The translations under genes were made by a program, and so were the position numbers. From an uncultured Pelagimonas sp. (GTDB taxonomy: Bacteria; Pseudomonadota; Alphaproteobacteria; Rhodobacterales; Rhodobacteraceae): a DNA stretch of 64,000 bases. The stretch spans positions 78,292 through 142,291 of the forward strand of contig NZ_CANMKO010000013.1 in assembly GCF_947498515.1 (NCBI RefSeq), written 5' to 3'. The notes beneath the pieces are model-generated. The model searched no databases. It saw only the letters and a program-made list of their open reading frames with translations, and had not been told where the DNA came from. Every line of letters starts with the position of its first letter. The first letter of the stretch is position 1. Of this stretch, positions 18,590-27,170 are shown piece after piece.

Positions 18590-20401
18590 ATGCCATCCAT
18601 GACCCCATTAGATCGCATCCGCAACTTCTCCATCGTCGCCCATATCGACCACGGGAAATCCACCCTGGCCGACCGGTTGATTCAATCCACGAACACCGTC
18701 GCCGAGCGGGACATGCAGGCGCAGCTGCTCGACAGTATGGATATCGAACGCGAACGCGGGATCACCATCAAGGCCAACACCGTTCGCATCGATTACACCG
18801 CGAATGACGGGCTTGATTACGTCTTGAACCTAATCGACACCCCCGGTCACGTGGATTTCGCCTATGAGGTTTCCCGCTCGATGCGTGCGGTCGAAGGCTC
18901 TTTGCTGGTTGTTGACGCTTCCCAAGGGGTTGAGGCGCAGACGCTGGCCAATGTTTACACCGCCATCGAGGCCGACCACGAAATCGTGCCGGTCTTGAAC
19001 AAGGTCGACCTGCCCGCCGCCGAACCCGAACGGGTGGCCGAACAGATCGAAGACGTTATTGGTATCGATGCCTCTGATGCCTGCCTGATTTCCGCCAAAA
19101 CCGGCATCGGTATCCCCGATGTGCTTGAGGCGATCGTAACCCGCCTGCCCTCGCCACATTCCGGCGATCCTGACGCGCCACTCAAGGCGATGCTGGTGGA
19201 CAGCTGGTATGACCCCTATCTCGGTGTTGTGGTTCTTGTGCGGATTATGGACGGCACTCTGAAAAAGGGTGATAACATCAAGATGCTACAGACCGACGCC
19301 AAATACAGCGTTGATCGCATTGGCGTTTTCCGTCCCCAGATGGAAAATGTCCCCGCCCTTGGCCCCGGTGAAATCGGCTTTATCACCGCACAGATCAAAC
19401 AGGTCCGCGACACCAAGGTTGGCGACACCATCACCCACGAGAAAAAGGGCACCGATCAGCCGCTGCCGGGCTTTAAGCCCAGCCAGCCGGTTGTCTTCTG
19501 TGGCTTGTTCCCCGTCGATAGCGCCCAGTTCGAAGACCTGCGCGAAGCGATTGAAAAACTGGCGCTGAATGACGCCTCGTTTAGCTATGAAATGGAAACC
19601 TCGGCCGCACTTGGCTTTGGCTTCCGCTGCGGCTTCCTTGGCCTCTTGCACCTTGAGGTCATTCGCGACCGTGTTGAGCGTGAATACAACATCGACCTGA
19701 TCACCACCGCACCCTCGGTGATCTATCACATCTACCAACGTGACGGCACCAAGCACGAGCTGCACAACCCCGCCGACATGCCCGACCCCTCGACCATCGA
19801 CCATTTGGAAGAGCCGCGCATCAAGGCGACGATCCTTGTACCCGATGAATACCTCGGTGACGTGCTCAAGCTCTGCCAAGACCGTCGCGGCATCCAGCTT
19901 GACCTCACCTATGCCGGGTCGCGCGCCATGGTTGTCTATGACCTGCCTCTGAACGAGGTGGTGTTTGACTTCTATGATCGCCTGAAATCGGTAACAAAGG
20001 GTTACGCCTCCTTCGACTATTCCATGGAAGGCTACCGCGAGGATAACCTCGTGAAAATGTCGATCCTTGTGAACGAAGAACCGGTCGACGCGCTCTCGAC
20101 CATGGTCCACCGCGACCGCGCCGAAATGCGGGGCCGCGCCATGGTTGAAAAGCTCAAGGACCTAATCCCGCGCCACATGTTTAAAATCCCGATCCAAGCG
20201 GCGATTGGCGGCAAAGTCATCGCGCGTGAAACGTTGAGCGCGATGCGCAAAGACGTGACCGCGAAATGCTATGGCGGCGACGCAACCCGGAAAAAGAAAC
20301 TGCTCGAAAAGCAGAAAGCCGGTAAGAAAAAGATGCGCCAATTCGGCAAAGTCGACATCCCACAAGAAGCGTTTATTTCCGCCCTCAAAATGGACAGCTA
20401 A
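18590..20401 (+). CDS. lepA: Elongation factor 4 (LepA), ribosome back-translocating GTPase
   Basis: A 603-residue translational GTPase. G1 AHIDHGKST lies at residues 17-25, followed by the switch I region with [14 protein letters not shown]3 DTPGHVDF, G4 NKVDLP, G5 SAKTG, and the EF4-specific C-terminal domain ([27 protein letters not shown]). It acts on stalled or mis-translocated ribosomes. Length is normal for the family. A second ATG three codons in (18599, [11 protein letters not shown]) is equally plausible; neither has an obvious Shine-Dalgarno. It is followed by a two-tier hairpin and a rho-independent terminator, so it appears monocistronic. Confidence 0.97.
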   Translation: MPSMTPLDRIRNFSIVAHIDHGKSTLADRLIQSTNTVAERDMQAQLLDSMDIERERGITIKANTVRIDYTANDGLDYVLNLIDTPGHVDFAYEVSRSMRAVEGSLLVVDASQGVEAQTLANVYTAIEADHEIVPVLNKVDLPAAEPERVAEQIEDVIGIDASDACLISAKTGIGIPDVLEAIVTRLPSPHSGDPDAPLKAMLVDSWYDPYLGVVVLVRIMDGTLKKGDNIKMLQTDAKYSVDRIGVFRPQMENVPALGPGEIGFITAQIKQVRDTKVGDTITHEKKGTDQPLPGFKPSQPVVFCGLFPVDSAQFEDLREAIEKLALNDASFSYEMETSAALGFGFRCGFLGLLHLEVIRDRVEREYNIDLITTAPSVIYHIYQRDGTKHELHNPADMPDPSTIDHLEEPRIKATILVPDEYLGDVLKLCQDRRGIQLDLTYAGSRAMVVYDLPLNEVVFDFYDRLKSVTKGYASFDYSMEGYREDNLVKMSILVNEEPVDALSTMVHRDRAEMRGRAMVEKLKDLIPRHMFKIPIQAAIGGKVIARETLSAMRKDVTAKCYGGDATRKKKLLEKQKAGKKKMRQFGKVDIPQEAFISALKMDS

Positions 20402-20423
20402 AGCTGTTCATTTTCGAGCACGC

Positions 20424-20464
20424 GTGGGCGAAAGCGAGTTTGCCTGCAAACTCTGCGTGCCCAC
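20424..20464. other. Two-tier hairpin after lepA
   Basis: GTGGGC (20424-20429) can pair with GCCCAC (20459-20464), enclosing a perfect inner stem GAGTTTGC (20436-20443) and GCAAACTC (20446-20453) with a two-base loop. It lies before the true terminator, so it may be a dispersed palindromic repeat or an mRNA-stabilising structure. Confidence 0.45.
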
Positions 20465-20503
20465 CCGGTGAGGCACTTGCATAAACGTCTACTATACGCC
20501 CCC

Positions 20504-20530
20504 AAGCCCCGCCAACAGCGGGGCTTTTCT
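20504..20530 (+). terminator. Rho-independent terminator of lepA
   Basis: AAGCCCCGC (20504-20512) pairs with GCGGGGCTT (20518-20526) around CAACA, followed by a T-rich stretch TTTTCTTTT. It lies about 100 bases after the lepA stop. Confidence 0.88.
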
Positions 20531-20697
20531 TTTAAGATCAACGATAAAGGCGCGCGCCCGACCCTGGGTGGGCGCTCGCACCCTATCATTTGTCGCTAGA
20601 CAGCGTCACATCCAACACTTAGCTTCGGAGCGATAAGTCGCTTTTGCACTCTTCCGGGGGGGGAACCCGGTCAAATAACAAGAACTAAGTTGTTTCA

Positions 20698-21531
20698 ATG
20701 TCAGATTACAGTCCCAAAAAATACGTGCTTCTCATCGATGAAAGCGGTGACCAAGGTCTTGAAAGAGTTATGACTGATGGAAACCCTTATGGTGCGTCAT
20801 CCTATTTGACCATGGGAGCCACCCTAGTACCCACCGATTTTCTAGATAGCTTTCGGGAGACACTAAGTGCTATCTCCGACACTATTGGGGCCAAGGAACT
20901 CCACTGTGTCGACTTAAACCATTCTCAAATTTCCTATCTGGCAAAAGAAATAGCTAAACTGCGAATGCTATGCTTTGGAGTTGTTTCCAAAAAATTGACT
21001 CTGGGCAGTTACAAAGACGAGTTGTCGGAAACCGCACAGGCACAGGATTATTACAACAAGTGCAGCCAATATCTATTCGAACTAGTTTGTGGCTTCATGG
21101 CACTGAATGATATTAAATCCTCAGACATCTCAATTGTATTTGAGGAAAAGAGAGGGCATGACTATCAAAGGCAAGCTCGCTATCTAAACGCTGTTGCAAA
21201 CAAACCAATTGACAAGAGAGCAGCTAAGTTAAACCATCTTTCGCCATTTATAATTGATGCAAAACCAAAAGATGCAGAGCCTCTTTTGGCAATCGCAGAT
21301 TGCGTCGCATATGGGCTACATAAGGCAATTTGCTCTGAAAACAATCGCCTTCAGTTGACCGAACAACGGTACCTTAGGGAGCTCAAGGGTAAGTTCTACA
21401 AATGCCCCGAAACTGGGAAAATTGCAAACCATGGAATCAAGTTTATTAAGGGCCCATATCAAATGGCTCTCAAAGGCAGCCACCTCGAATTTGTTTTGAA
21501 GTTCTACCGTGAAAACAAGCCCACAAATTAG
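20698..21531 (+). CDS. DUF3800 domain-containing protein
   Basis: A 277-residue protein with the N-terminal signature YVLLIDESGDQGL (residues 9-21) and later acidic positions (ISIVFEEKRGHD, LLAIADCVAYGLHKA) typical of DUF3800, a family with a predicted RNase H-like nuclease fold often found in mobile and defence regions. The gene is distinctly AT-rich (one 60-base line near 20941 is about 35% G+C by my count) and uses AGA, ATA and TTA codons that neighbours avoid. This points to recent horizontal transfer. It is flanked by hairpins on both sides and by no recognisable integrase. Its role is unknown. Confidence 0.82.
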   Translation: MSDYSPKKYVLLIDESGDQGLERVMTDGNPYGASSYLTMGATLVPTDFLDSFRETLSAISDTIGAKELHCVDLNHSQISYLAKEIAKLRMLCFGVVSKKLTLGSYKDELSETAQAQDYYNKCSQYLFELVCGFMALNDIKSSDISIVFEEKRGHDYQRQARYLNAVANKPIDKRAAKLNHLSPFIIDAKPKDAEPLLAIADCVAYGLHKAICSENNRLQLTEQRYLRELKGKFYKCPETGKIANHGIKFIKGPYQMALKGSHLEFVLKFYRENKPTN

Positions 21532-21537
21532 TGCTCC

Positions 21538-21596
21538 GCCCGGCAAAGCCGGGCAGCCCCCGACCGCCCCCATGGGCGGGGGCTTCTCCCCCACCC
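21538..21596 (+). terminator. Tandem hairpins after the DUF3800 gene
   Basis: GCCCGGC (21538-21544) pairs with GCCGGGC (21548-21554). Immediately after, AGCCC...CCGCCC pairs with GGGCGG-GGGCT around CCAT, followed by TTCTCCCCC. These stems begin 7 bases after the stop and probably form a terminator, possibly bidirectional. Confidence 0.55.
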
Positions 21597-21658
21597 GCGG
21601 CCGGGGTTTGCCCTAACCACATCGCCGCACCAATGACACTGGTCTTCCTAGTGCCGCG

Positions 21659-22075
21659 TCACTCCCGCTCCACCTTAAACCGCTTCGAAAACTTCCACGG
21701 CTGTGTTGTGATCAGCACCGGATCGTCCGCCCATGGGTCACGCCCGCGGGCCGCTTGGTCCAAAACCCGATCCGTCCGATCCTCACCGCCCACCGATTGC
21801 CCCGCAGTCAACCGCGCCAACTCCTCAGCCGCTTGCACCGATTTCGCCGCGCGCCAGCGCGAGTATTCCCGTTCCAACTCATTGGCTTTTTGCGTCTCGA
21901 CCTTGCCCAACAAAGCCTCCAGCATTTTGAGTTGATAAAACGGGATCACCGCCGCCACATGTTTGCCATGCCGGGTGAGCCACAAATGCCCGCCCTGCTC
22001 TTCGACCCATTTCAGCCGCTTTCCCGCCTCCTCACGAAACTGTGAGATGGCGATACGCTGATATTCATGCTCCAT
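21659..22075 (-). CDS. Phd/YefM-like antitoxin-domain protein (orphan)
   Basis: A 138-residue protein whose N-terminal half (IAISQFREEAGKRLKWVEE then HLWLTRHGKHVAAVIPF) has the pattern of Phd/YefM antitoxins: a short strand-helix dimer domain followed by the TRHGKxVAxxxP hairpin. The C-terminal half is longer than usual, helical and charged, ending in an Arg-rich and Trp-containing tail. No toxin partner (RelE, Doc or PIN) is found on either side. It may act as an autoregulatory DNA-binding protein, or be a remnant of a toxin-antitoxin pair. The large inverted repeat at 22103-22211 lies just upstream and could be its binding site. Confidence 0.62.
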   Translation of the reverse strand: MEHEYQRIAISQFREEAGKRLKWVEEQGGHLWLTRHGKHVAAVIPFYQLKMLEALLGKVETQKANELEREYSRWRAAKSVQAAEELARLTAGQSVGGEDRTDRVLDQAARGRDPWADDPVLITTQPWKFSKRFKVERE

Positions 22076-22102
22076 GGTGGCAGCCCCAGATGTCTATTCC
22101 CG

Positions 22103-22211
22103 ATCTGTCCGAAACAGGGCTAGAATCAGACAGATTGCGTGATCCGGGGCCCCAGTTCCCTCCGCGAACCCCGATGCAATCTCCCCCAAACAAACCCTGT
22201 TTCGGACAGAT
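22103..22211. repeat. Large nested inverted repeat (109 bp)
   Basis: Perfect 17-bp outer arms (ATCTGTCCGAAACAGGG at 22103-22119 and its complement at 22195-22211) enclose two further paired blocks: AGATTGC (22132-22138) with GCAATCT (22176-22182), and CGGGG (22145-22149) with CCCCG (22169-22173). GACAGATTGC also occurs as a direct repeat (22129 and 22205). It sits upstream of the Phd-like gene and downstream of the DUF1353 gene. It could be a miniature mobile element, a structured RNA or a cluster of operators. Confidence 0.75.
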
Positions 22212-22280
22212 TGCACCTTACGCAATGGTAAACGCCCAGAGGTTAATCCACCGGGCGTTCCATTAACAAATTCTGCAAGG

Positions 22281-23090
22281 TCAGATCTGACAGGCCGTTC
22301 CACACCCTGGATCTACTGGATCATAGGGATCGTAAGGGTCATAGGGTTCATAGGGCTCTTCGAAGTAGTCATGCGGTTCTTCCACCGCTTCTGATGGGTT
22401 ATCTTCAAGACGCGGAATGGTTGTCAGCAAATGGAATTCCCATTTGCGCAAATAGGCATCCAACTGCGGCAACGTCGGCTTAGACGTTGAAATATAAGAC
22501 TTTGTCGCACGCATTGCGGTTTGAAGTTCCGCCGTGTCCACCTCGTCCCAACGGTTGGTGATTTCCCAACGAGGACCGCCAAGCCAGACGGCGGCATACA
22601 TCAACTTGGCGCGAAACTCTGGTGTTCCACCGACAATCAACCCGTCATAGAACATCCGGTGCACGTCTTCCCAACGGCCATCATGCCACCGCGTACCGGC
22701 CTCATTGCCGATCCCGCAATAAGCATCATGAACCGCCGCCGCATTGACGTATTCCGGCGATGTCGGCTTGCCCACAATCGTGGTGAAAATCTCGGGAATA
22801 GATGCGCCATCGGTCAAGGTTCCGCGCGGCGCTACCCAGTTACGCCCTTGAGAATCAACGAAATTCATTGTCGCCGCGGTTGGGAAGAACTTGTAGGGGC
22901 GGCGTTGAATTGTCACCGGCTTTGGTTCAACCCGCAGCGGATCCTGATCAAAGCTACATCCCCCTTCTGGGCGGGTGAAACAGGACACTTCCGGCAGGTC
23001 GGTGTTCTGCGCTTTTTGCAGCACCGCAATGGGGTCACATGCGCTCAATGCCAATGCGCAGGCCCCAAAGATTCCAAATCTCAACATCAT
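22281..23090 (-). CDS. DUF1353 lipoprotein with Pro-Tyr-Asp repeat tail
   Basis: A 269-residue lipoprotein. The signal peptide ends in the lipobox LSAC (Cys18). The core matches DUF1353: WVAPRGTLTDGASIPEIF, then AAAVHDAYCG and a WEDVHRMFYDGL helix, a fold related to small phage and host proteins of unknown activity. The C-terminus is acidic with a short tandem repeat of Asp-Pro-Tyr units (EPYEPYDPYDPYDPVDP) ending in a Cys-containing stub. Two adjacent ATGs (23090, 23087) follow GGGATCAA. Outer-membrane or periplasmic anchoring is inferred from the lipobox. Confidence 0.82.
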   Translation of the reverse strand: MMLRFGIFGACALALSACDPIAVLQKAQNTDLPEVSCFTRPEGGCSFDQDPLRVEPKPVTIQRRPYKFFPTAATMNFVDSQGRNWVAPRGTLTDGASIPEIFTTIVGKPTSPEYVNAAAVHDAYCGIGNEAGTRWHDGRWEDVHRMFYDGLIVGGTPEFRAKLMYAAVWLGGPRWEITNRWDEVDTAELQTAMRATKSYISTSKPTLPQLDAYLRKWEFHLLTTIPRLEDNPSEAVEEPHDYFEEPYEPYDPYDPYDPVDPGCGTACQI

Positions 23091-23254
23091 TTGATCCCAA
23101 AAAGACTAAAATACGCGCCAGACTTAAAAGAAATCCAAAACACCAATCAAGTGCACTTGGTTGATGAACTGCGCGACTCCCCCCAGAGGAGCCTGTCAAT
23201 TTTACCAGATGGTGGAGAAATGGGCAAACCTGCTCGGTTTCTGACCCAGATCAA

Positions 23255-23286
23255 AGATCACATAGCTAAATCAAAATATGTGATCT
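23255..23286. promoter_or_regulatory. 10-bp inverted repeat upstream of a small membrane protein gene
   Basis: AGATCACATA (23255-23264) and TATGTGATCT (23277-23286) are perfect complements around 12 bases. The repeat ends 14 bases before the AAGGAG ribosome-binding site of the gene at 23315. It could be an operator (TGTGATC-like half sites) or a leader hairpin. Confidence 0.45.
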
Positions 23287-23314
23287 ACAGCGTTATTCTT
23301 AAGGAGAAATCACA

Positions 23315-23494
23315 ATGCTGCGCTTGGCCGGTATCTTGTATTCATTGATTTCAACCAGCTTGGCTGGCACATTCATCGTCGCGGTTTTGGTTGCAGGGCA
23401 TGACACGCTCACGCCCATCCTAGCGGCTGCTTTGGTTGGATTTGTTTTGGCGCTGCCGGCGACCTGGTTCGTCACCAAAGCAATCTACAACTGA
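23315..23494 (+). CDS. Small two-helix membrane protein (59 residues)
   Basis: Reading from the ATG at 23315 gives a 59-residue protein starting MLRLAGILYSLISTSLAG. It has two hydrophobic segments (about residues 4-27 and 33-54), a short HDTLTP turn, and ends ATWFVTKAIYN. AAGGAG lies 8 bases before the ATG, and a perfect inverted repeat lies just upstream. Its last 10 bases overlap the convergent phosphatase gene. I recall similar short membrane proteins in Rhodobacteraceae genomes, but no function. The strong ribosome-binding site and clean helix pattern support a real gene. Confidence 0.75.
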   Translation: MLRLAGILYSLISTSLAGTFIVAVLVAGHDTLTPILAAALVGFVLALPATWFVTKAIYN

Positions 23495-23934
23495 TCTAGA
23501 AACGCGACGGCGCATTGTTCGATAAGATCAAGTGCCCCGTCAAAATCACGCGTGTAATAGGGGTCAGGCACATGGTCTGCCCCTGTTTGCGGCACGTGAT
23601 CGGTGAATAAAACAAGCTCTGCCGTTGCGCCGGGTGGCTGCTCATGCCGAAGGTTGGCAAGGTTGTCTGCATCCATCGCGACAATCAAATCAAAATCAGT
23701 GAAGTCCGCCTTGTTCACCTGCCGGGCGCGCAAGGATGACATATCGTATCCGCGCGCCAATGCGGCTTGCTGCATGGCCCCGTAGGGCGGCTCACCGACA
23801 TGCCAAGCCCCGGTACCGGCGCTGTCGATGTCGATATCTACACCGCGTTTTTCCGCCATGCGTCGCGTGACTGCTTCGGCCGAGGGCGAGCGGCAAATAT
23901 TTCCCAAACAGACAAAGAGGATACGTGTGGTCAT
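23485..23934 (-). CDS. Low-molecular-weight protein-tyrosine phosphatase
   Basis: A 149-residue phosphatase with the catalytic P-loop CLGNICRSP (Cys9, Arg15 of the CX5R motif) and the general-acid motif VPDPYYTRDF near residue 122. These are the defining features of the LMW-PTP family, which hydrolyses phosphotyrosine or related phosphoesters in the cytoplasm. Length is normal. No tyrosine kinase or exopolysaccharide genes are nearby, so its substrate here is unknown. It converges with the 59-residue membrane protein gene and overlaps it by 10 bases. Confidence 0.93.
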   Translation of the reverse strand: MTTRILFVCLGNICRSPSAEAVTRRMAEKRGVDIDIDSAGTGAWHVGEPPYGAMQQAALARGYDMSSLRARQVNKADFTDFDLIVAMDADNLANLRHEQPPGATAELVLFTDHVPQTGADHVPDPYYTRDFDGALDLIEQCAVAFLDQL

Positions 23935-24077
23935 ACCCCTTGCCTACCGCGCAGGGGCCGACGACACAAGATGGGCCTAGGGTGAAACGGATCGCGACGC
24001 ATGGCGTTTAGAGCCGGCCGATCCGAACAGAGACGTGAGGGCGAAACCCAAGGATACCAAGAGTTTCGCCCAAAGCA

Positions 24078-24563
24078 CTAGTTGTCTTTTTTCTTCATCA
24101 TGCCGTGGCCCATACCGCCATGTTTGTCTTGGCGTTTCAGGTCCACGGGAATGTCGACGACAATGTCACCGGCCTTTTCAAAGGTCAGGGTCACCTTGAC
24201 GGTCGCGCCCTCTTCCATTGGGCCGTTTAGCCCCATGAACATCACGTGGTCACCACCGCGCATCAACATATGTTTGCCACCCGCAGGGATTTCAAAACCC
24301 TCTTCGACATGCATCATTTTCATGACGCCATCGCCCATGTCTTTGTGGGTGTGCAGTTCGACTTTTTTGGCAATATCAGAGGCAGCGGAGACCAGACGGT
24401 CGCCCTCGTCGCCAGTGTTTTCGATCACCATAAAGGCCGCGCCAGCTTTGGCGGATTTACCTGCTGAGCGCGCATAAGAGTCCATAACCATGATGTCAGC
24501 AAAAGCAGCGGAGGACAGGAGGGCAAACGCAGTTGCGCTTGCGAGAATCGCATTGAGTTTCAT
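24078..24563 (-). CDS. Periplasmic copper chaperone PCu(A)C
   Basis: A 161-residue exported protein with signal peptide MKLNAILASATAFALLSSAAFA. The copper site follows the H(M)X10MX21HXM pattern: HTHKDMGDGVMKMMHVEEGF, then KHMLMRGGDHVMFMGL. An additional His/Met/Lys-rich tail (KHGGMGHGMMKKKDN) may add a second copper site. PCu(A)C proteins deliver Cu(I) to the CuA centre of cytochrome c oxidase in the periplasm. It lies about 50 bases downstream of a DUF2946-like gene on the same strand, a recurring pair in copper handling. Confidence 0.93.
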   Translation of the reverse strand: MKLNAILASATAFALLSSAAFADIMVMDSYARSAGKSAKAGAAFMVIENTGDEGDRLVSAASDIAKKVELHTHKDMGDGVMKMMHVEEGFEIPAGGKHMLMRGGDHVMFMGLNGPMEEGATVKVTLTFEKAGDIVVDIPVDLKRQDKHGGMGHGMMKKKDN

Positions 24564-24614
24564 TGGAAAAACTTCCTTGGTCTTGAGATCGTGAATGTCG
24601 GATTTCGGCTAGGT

Positions 24615-24965
24615 TCAGACCAGAACCGGAGGCCCGCGGGCGCTTGCCGCAGGGGCCGAGCGCCCATATGCTCTTGTTGTTTCAAGGACATATACCGAGG
24701 TGATCCAAAGACGCGCCAGGAGCGGAACGCGCGCGGCGCTCTCGCCTTCAAGGCTGATTGCTGTGGCGAAATCGGGGCAAATCACCGGCGGGCCGGTTGG
24801 GTTGCCTTCGGCGTCCACAGGCTGTGATACAACGCCAAGCCCATGACAAATCTCGATCTCGCCAACGGCCATAGCCTGCCCCTGCGCGACAACCATTGTC
24901 TGGCTGGTCAACGCAAGGATCAGGACCAGCGCAAGCGCGCTCAGAGATCGTAGGATCACATTCAT
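24615..24965 (-). CDS. DUF2946-like exported protein
   Basis: A 116-residue protein from the ATG at 24965. An N-terminal hydrophobic segment (MNVILRSLSALALVLILAL) is followed by EICHGLGV, PVICPDFAT and a hydrophobic stretch before the C-terminal SARGPPVLV. The single CH pair, later Cys and the ARGPP ending are the marks I associate with DUF2946 proteins, which often accompany copper chaperones and CopC-like genes. It precedes the PCu(A)C gene on the same strand, so a role in copper homeostasis is likely. A TTG at 24986 would extend it by seven residues. Confidence 0.6.
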   Translation of the reverse strand: MNVILRSLSALALVLILALTSQTMVVAQGQAMAVGEIEICHGLGVVSQPVDAEGNPTGPPVICPDFATAISLEGESAARVPLLARLWITSVYVLETTRAYGRSAPAASARGPPVLV

Positions 24966-25053
24966 CACCCGCTGGTATAGGCCCAATAGACGGCACGTAA
25001 AAGTGACAAATGGCGGCAGGTTTTTATCCTGCCGATCTTTGCCGAAACCCGAC

Positions 25054-25944
25054 CTATGTGCGCGTCACACCATTACGCTTGGCAACAAAATCAACCAGAT
25101 GAGGGATGTAGTCCTGATCCCCGTCGCCCCCGGCAGAACAGGCCATGGCAAAGCTGTTCTTGGCGGCATTGCCGATCGGGTTGGCCATGCCAGCGGCATC
25201 CGCCATGCTTTCGAGATAGCGCAGGTCCTTGAGTGCATTGGTCAGTGTGAACTTGTGCGACTCGCGGTTGCCCTCAAGCGCATACCCCATAAAGGTCTGG
25301 TAAAACCCGCAATCCATGCGGCTACCTCGGATAGCGTTGTCGAAAACTTGCGTCGAAATTCCGACCTTTTCCCCCAAGGCCAGCGCCTCGGAGTAAAGCG
25401 CCGCGTAGCCCAAGGACAAGAAGTTGTTGAGCAGCTTCATCTTGTGGCCATCCCCCGGCCCGCCAACATGGACAACCGTTTCGGCCCAAGCATCGACCAC
25501 CGGTTTGAGACGATTGAACACCACATCCGTCGCCCCAATCAGCGCCGTCAGCTTGCCCGCCTCGGCCTGAATGGGCGTTCCACCCAATGGCGCATCGACA
25601 AGATGAAACCCTTTGCCCTCAAGCGTTTCGCCGAGTTTCAAGGTCGAGACCGGGTCCGAGGTTGAGCAATCCACAATGATCGCCCCGTCGGGCAAACCTT
25701 TGACCAAGTTCGACACCACAGCTTCGACCTGAGGCGATCCGGGCAGACACAAAAAAACAATGTCGCTCGCCTTGGCGAGATCGACCACCGAGCCGGCTTC
25801 GGATGCGCCAAGCGCAACAAGGTCATCGACCGGTTCGCGATTGCGGTGGCCCAAAATCGTTAGGTCATAGCCCTTGGCCATGATGTTCTTGGCCATGCCG
25901 TGCCCCATTAGGCCGACGCCAAAAAATCCAATTGCCTCTGTCAT
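25054..25944 (-). CDS. NAD(P)-dependent beta-hydroxyacid dehydrogenase (3-hydroxyisobutyrate dehydrogenase family)
   Basis: A 296-residue enzyme with an N-terminal Rossmann motif GFFGVGLMGHGMAKN (residues 6-20), the substrate-binding signature DAPLGGTPIQAEAG (about 118-131, family pattern DAPVSGG), and the catalytic Lys in GDGHKMKLLNNF (about 168-179). The family oxidises short beta-hydroxyacids such as 3-hydroxyisobutyrate, tartronate semialdehyde or gamma-hydroxybutyrate. The exact substrate cannot be assigned. A VOC-domain gene lies 78 bases upstream on the same strand and may belong to the same pathway. Confidence 0.88.
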   Translation of the reverse strand: MTEAIGFFGVGLMGHGMAKNIMAKGYDLTILGHRNREPVDDLVALGASEAGSVVDLAKASDIVFLCLPGSPQVEAVVSNLVKGLPDGAIIVDCSTSDPVSTLKLGETLEGKGFHLVDAPLGGTPIQAEAGKLTALIGATDVVFNRLKPVVDAWAETVVHVGGPGDGHKMKLLNNFLSLGYAALYSEALALGEKVGISTQVFDNAIRGSRMDCGFYQTFMGYALEGNRESHKFTLTNALKDLRYLESMADAAGMANPIGNAAKNSFAMACSAGGDGDQDYIPHLVDFVAKRNGVTRT

Positions 25945-26022
25945 CTTTCCCTCCCCAAAACGCTGGGTCAGGCTGACCTGATCACATCACAAAGTAAATG
26001 CATTGCGGCCCGAATTTCGCGC

Positions 26023-26520
26023 TTAACTATAAGCTCCGGATGAATAGGTCAGTTCGTAAGAGTGGCTGTAGAGTTCAAAAACTATGCCAAAGGGGTCTTC
26101 GACATAGACCATGCGATAGGGTTTTTCGCCGGGATAATAATGGCGAATGGGCATACGTTGTTTGCCGCCCGCCGCGACGATCTTTGCAACCAGTCCCTCG
26201 ACATCGGGGTCTTGAATGCAAAAATGAAACGTGCCGTTGCGTCTGAAATCAATGTTGTTGTCGGGTGCGTAATTTCCATCAAACTCAAAAAGCTCAATCC
26301 CGATACGGTCAGCGGTTGCCATATGCGCAATGCGCAACTTCTTCCAATCTGGCCCGAAAACATCCGTACACATTGTGCCGATGTCGCTGTCGTCTTCGAC
26401 CACATCAGTCGGTGCCATAATGGTGTAAAACCCCATCACGTCAGAATAAAACTTAACGGCCTTGTCCACGTCGGGAACCGAAAGACCAATATGTGAGAAC
26501 GTTCTGGGGTATTGCGTCAC
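26023..26520 (-). CDS. VOC family protein (glyoxalase/dioxygenase fold)
   Basis: A 165-residue VOC protein. The N-terminal FSHIGLSVPDVDKAVKFYSDVMGF and the C-terminal VYVEDPFGIVFELYSHSYE provide the paired beta-alpha-beta modules with candidate metal ligands (His in FSHIGL and FHFCIQD, Glu in FELYSH). This resembles lactoylglutathione lyase-like or ring-cleavage-like members, but the family is too diverse for a substrate call. It lies upstream of the beta-hydroxyacid dehydrogenase on the same strand. Confidence 0.85.
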   Translation of the reverse strand: MTQYPRTFSHIGLSVPDVDKAVKFYSDVMGFYTIMAPTDVVEDDSDIGTMCTDVFGPDWKKLRIAHMATADRIGIELFEFDGNYAPDNNIDFRRNGTFHFCIQDPDVEGLVAKIVAAGGKQRMPIRHYYPGEKPYRMVYVEDPFGIVFELYSHSYELTYSSGAYS

Positions 26521-26612
26521 GAGAGCTCCAATCAGCTATAAAACAACGGCTTGATTGAAGATGTAGCGCGCACCGCCCCTTTTCCAAACCCACGGCGGCA
26601 CGTGTGCAACGC

Positions 26613-26645
26613 AAAACCCCCGCCAAGGTGCCTTGGCAGGGGTTT
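26613..26645 (-). terminator. Rho-independent terminator of rpmB
   Basis: Read on the minus strand, AAACCCC-TGCCAAGG and CCTTGGC-GGGGGTTTT form a long stem with a two-base loop, running into TTTTGCG. It begins about 42 bases after the rpmB stop. Confidence 0.85.
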
Positions 26646-26687
26646 CACAAATCTAGTGCCGATCTGGCAGGGTCTCAGAGCAACAGC

Positions 26688-26978
26688 TTAGGCTGCGGCG
26701 GTCTGGGCCTTGGCGATCTCTTTTTTGACCTTCAGAGCGCGGTCGGACAGTTCAACGTCCTTGGCTTTGGCCAGGAACTTGTCCAAGCCACCACGGTGGT
26801 CAACAGAACGCAGAGCGTGCGCAGAGATGCGCAGCTTAACGCCACGGCCCAATGTCTCGGACTGCAGAGTTACGTCATTCAAGTTGGGCAGAAAGCGACG
26901 CTTTGTTTTGTTGTTAGCGTGGCTTACGTTGTTGCCCGACATCGGGCCCTTACCGGTCAATTCGCAAACGCGCGACAT
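26688..26978 (-). CDS. rpmB: Large ribosomal subunit protein bL28
   Basis: A 96-residue ribosomal protein. The start [21 protein letters not shown] and the following [10 protein letters not shown] and [16 protein letters not shown] blocks are typical of alphaproteobacterial bL28, which carries a longer C-terminus ([19 protein letters not shown]) than the enterobacterial protein. A strong terminator follows. Its 190-base leader shows no clear autoregulatory structure to me. Confidence 0.97.
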   Translation of the reverse strand: MSRVCELTGKGPMSGNNVSHANNKTKRRFLPNLNDVTLQSETLGRGVKLRISAHALRSVDHRGGLDKFLAKAKDVELSDRALKVKKEIAKAQTAAA

Positions 26979-27170
26979 GGGTTCATCCTCATCGTATCAG
27001 GGCAAGGATGCGGCCTTGCCAATGTCAAAGGGCGCCATTCGAAGCAAAAGTATCAAGGTCACCGGGCATAGCCCAAAGTGATTCCCCAAAACACCCTGCC
27101 CGAGGTGGCACCCGGAATCTGGTCGGGGTGGCATAGACTCACGCCCGCCCCACGTCAAGGGCATGCGGGG

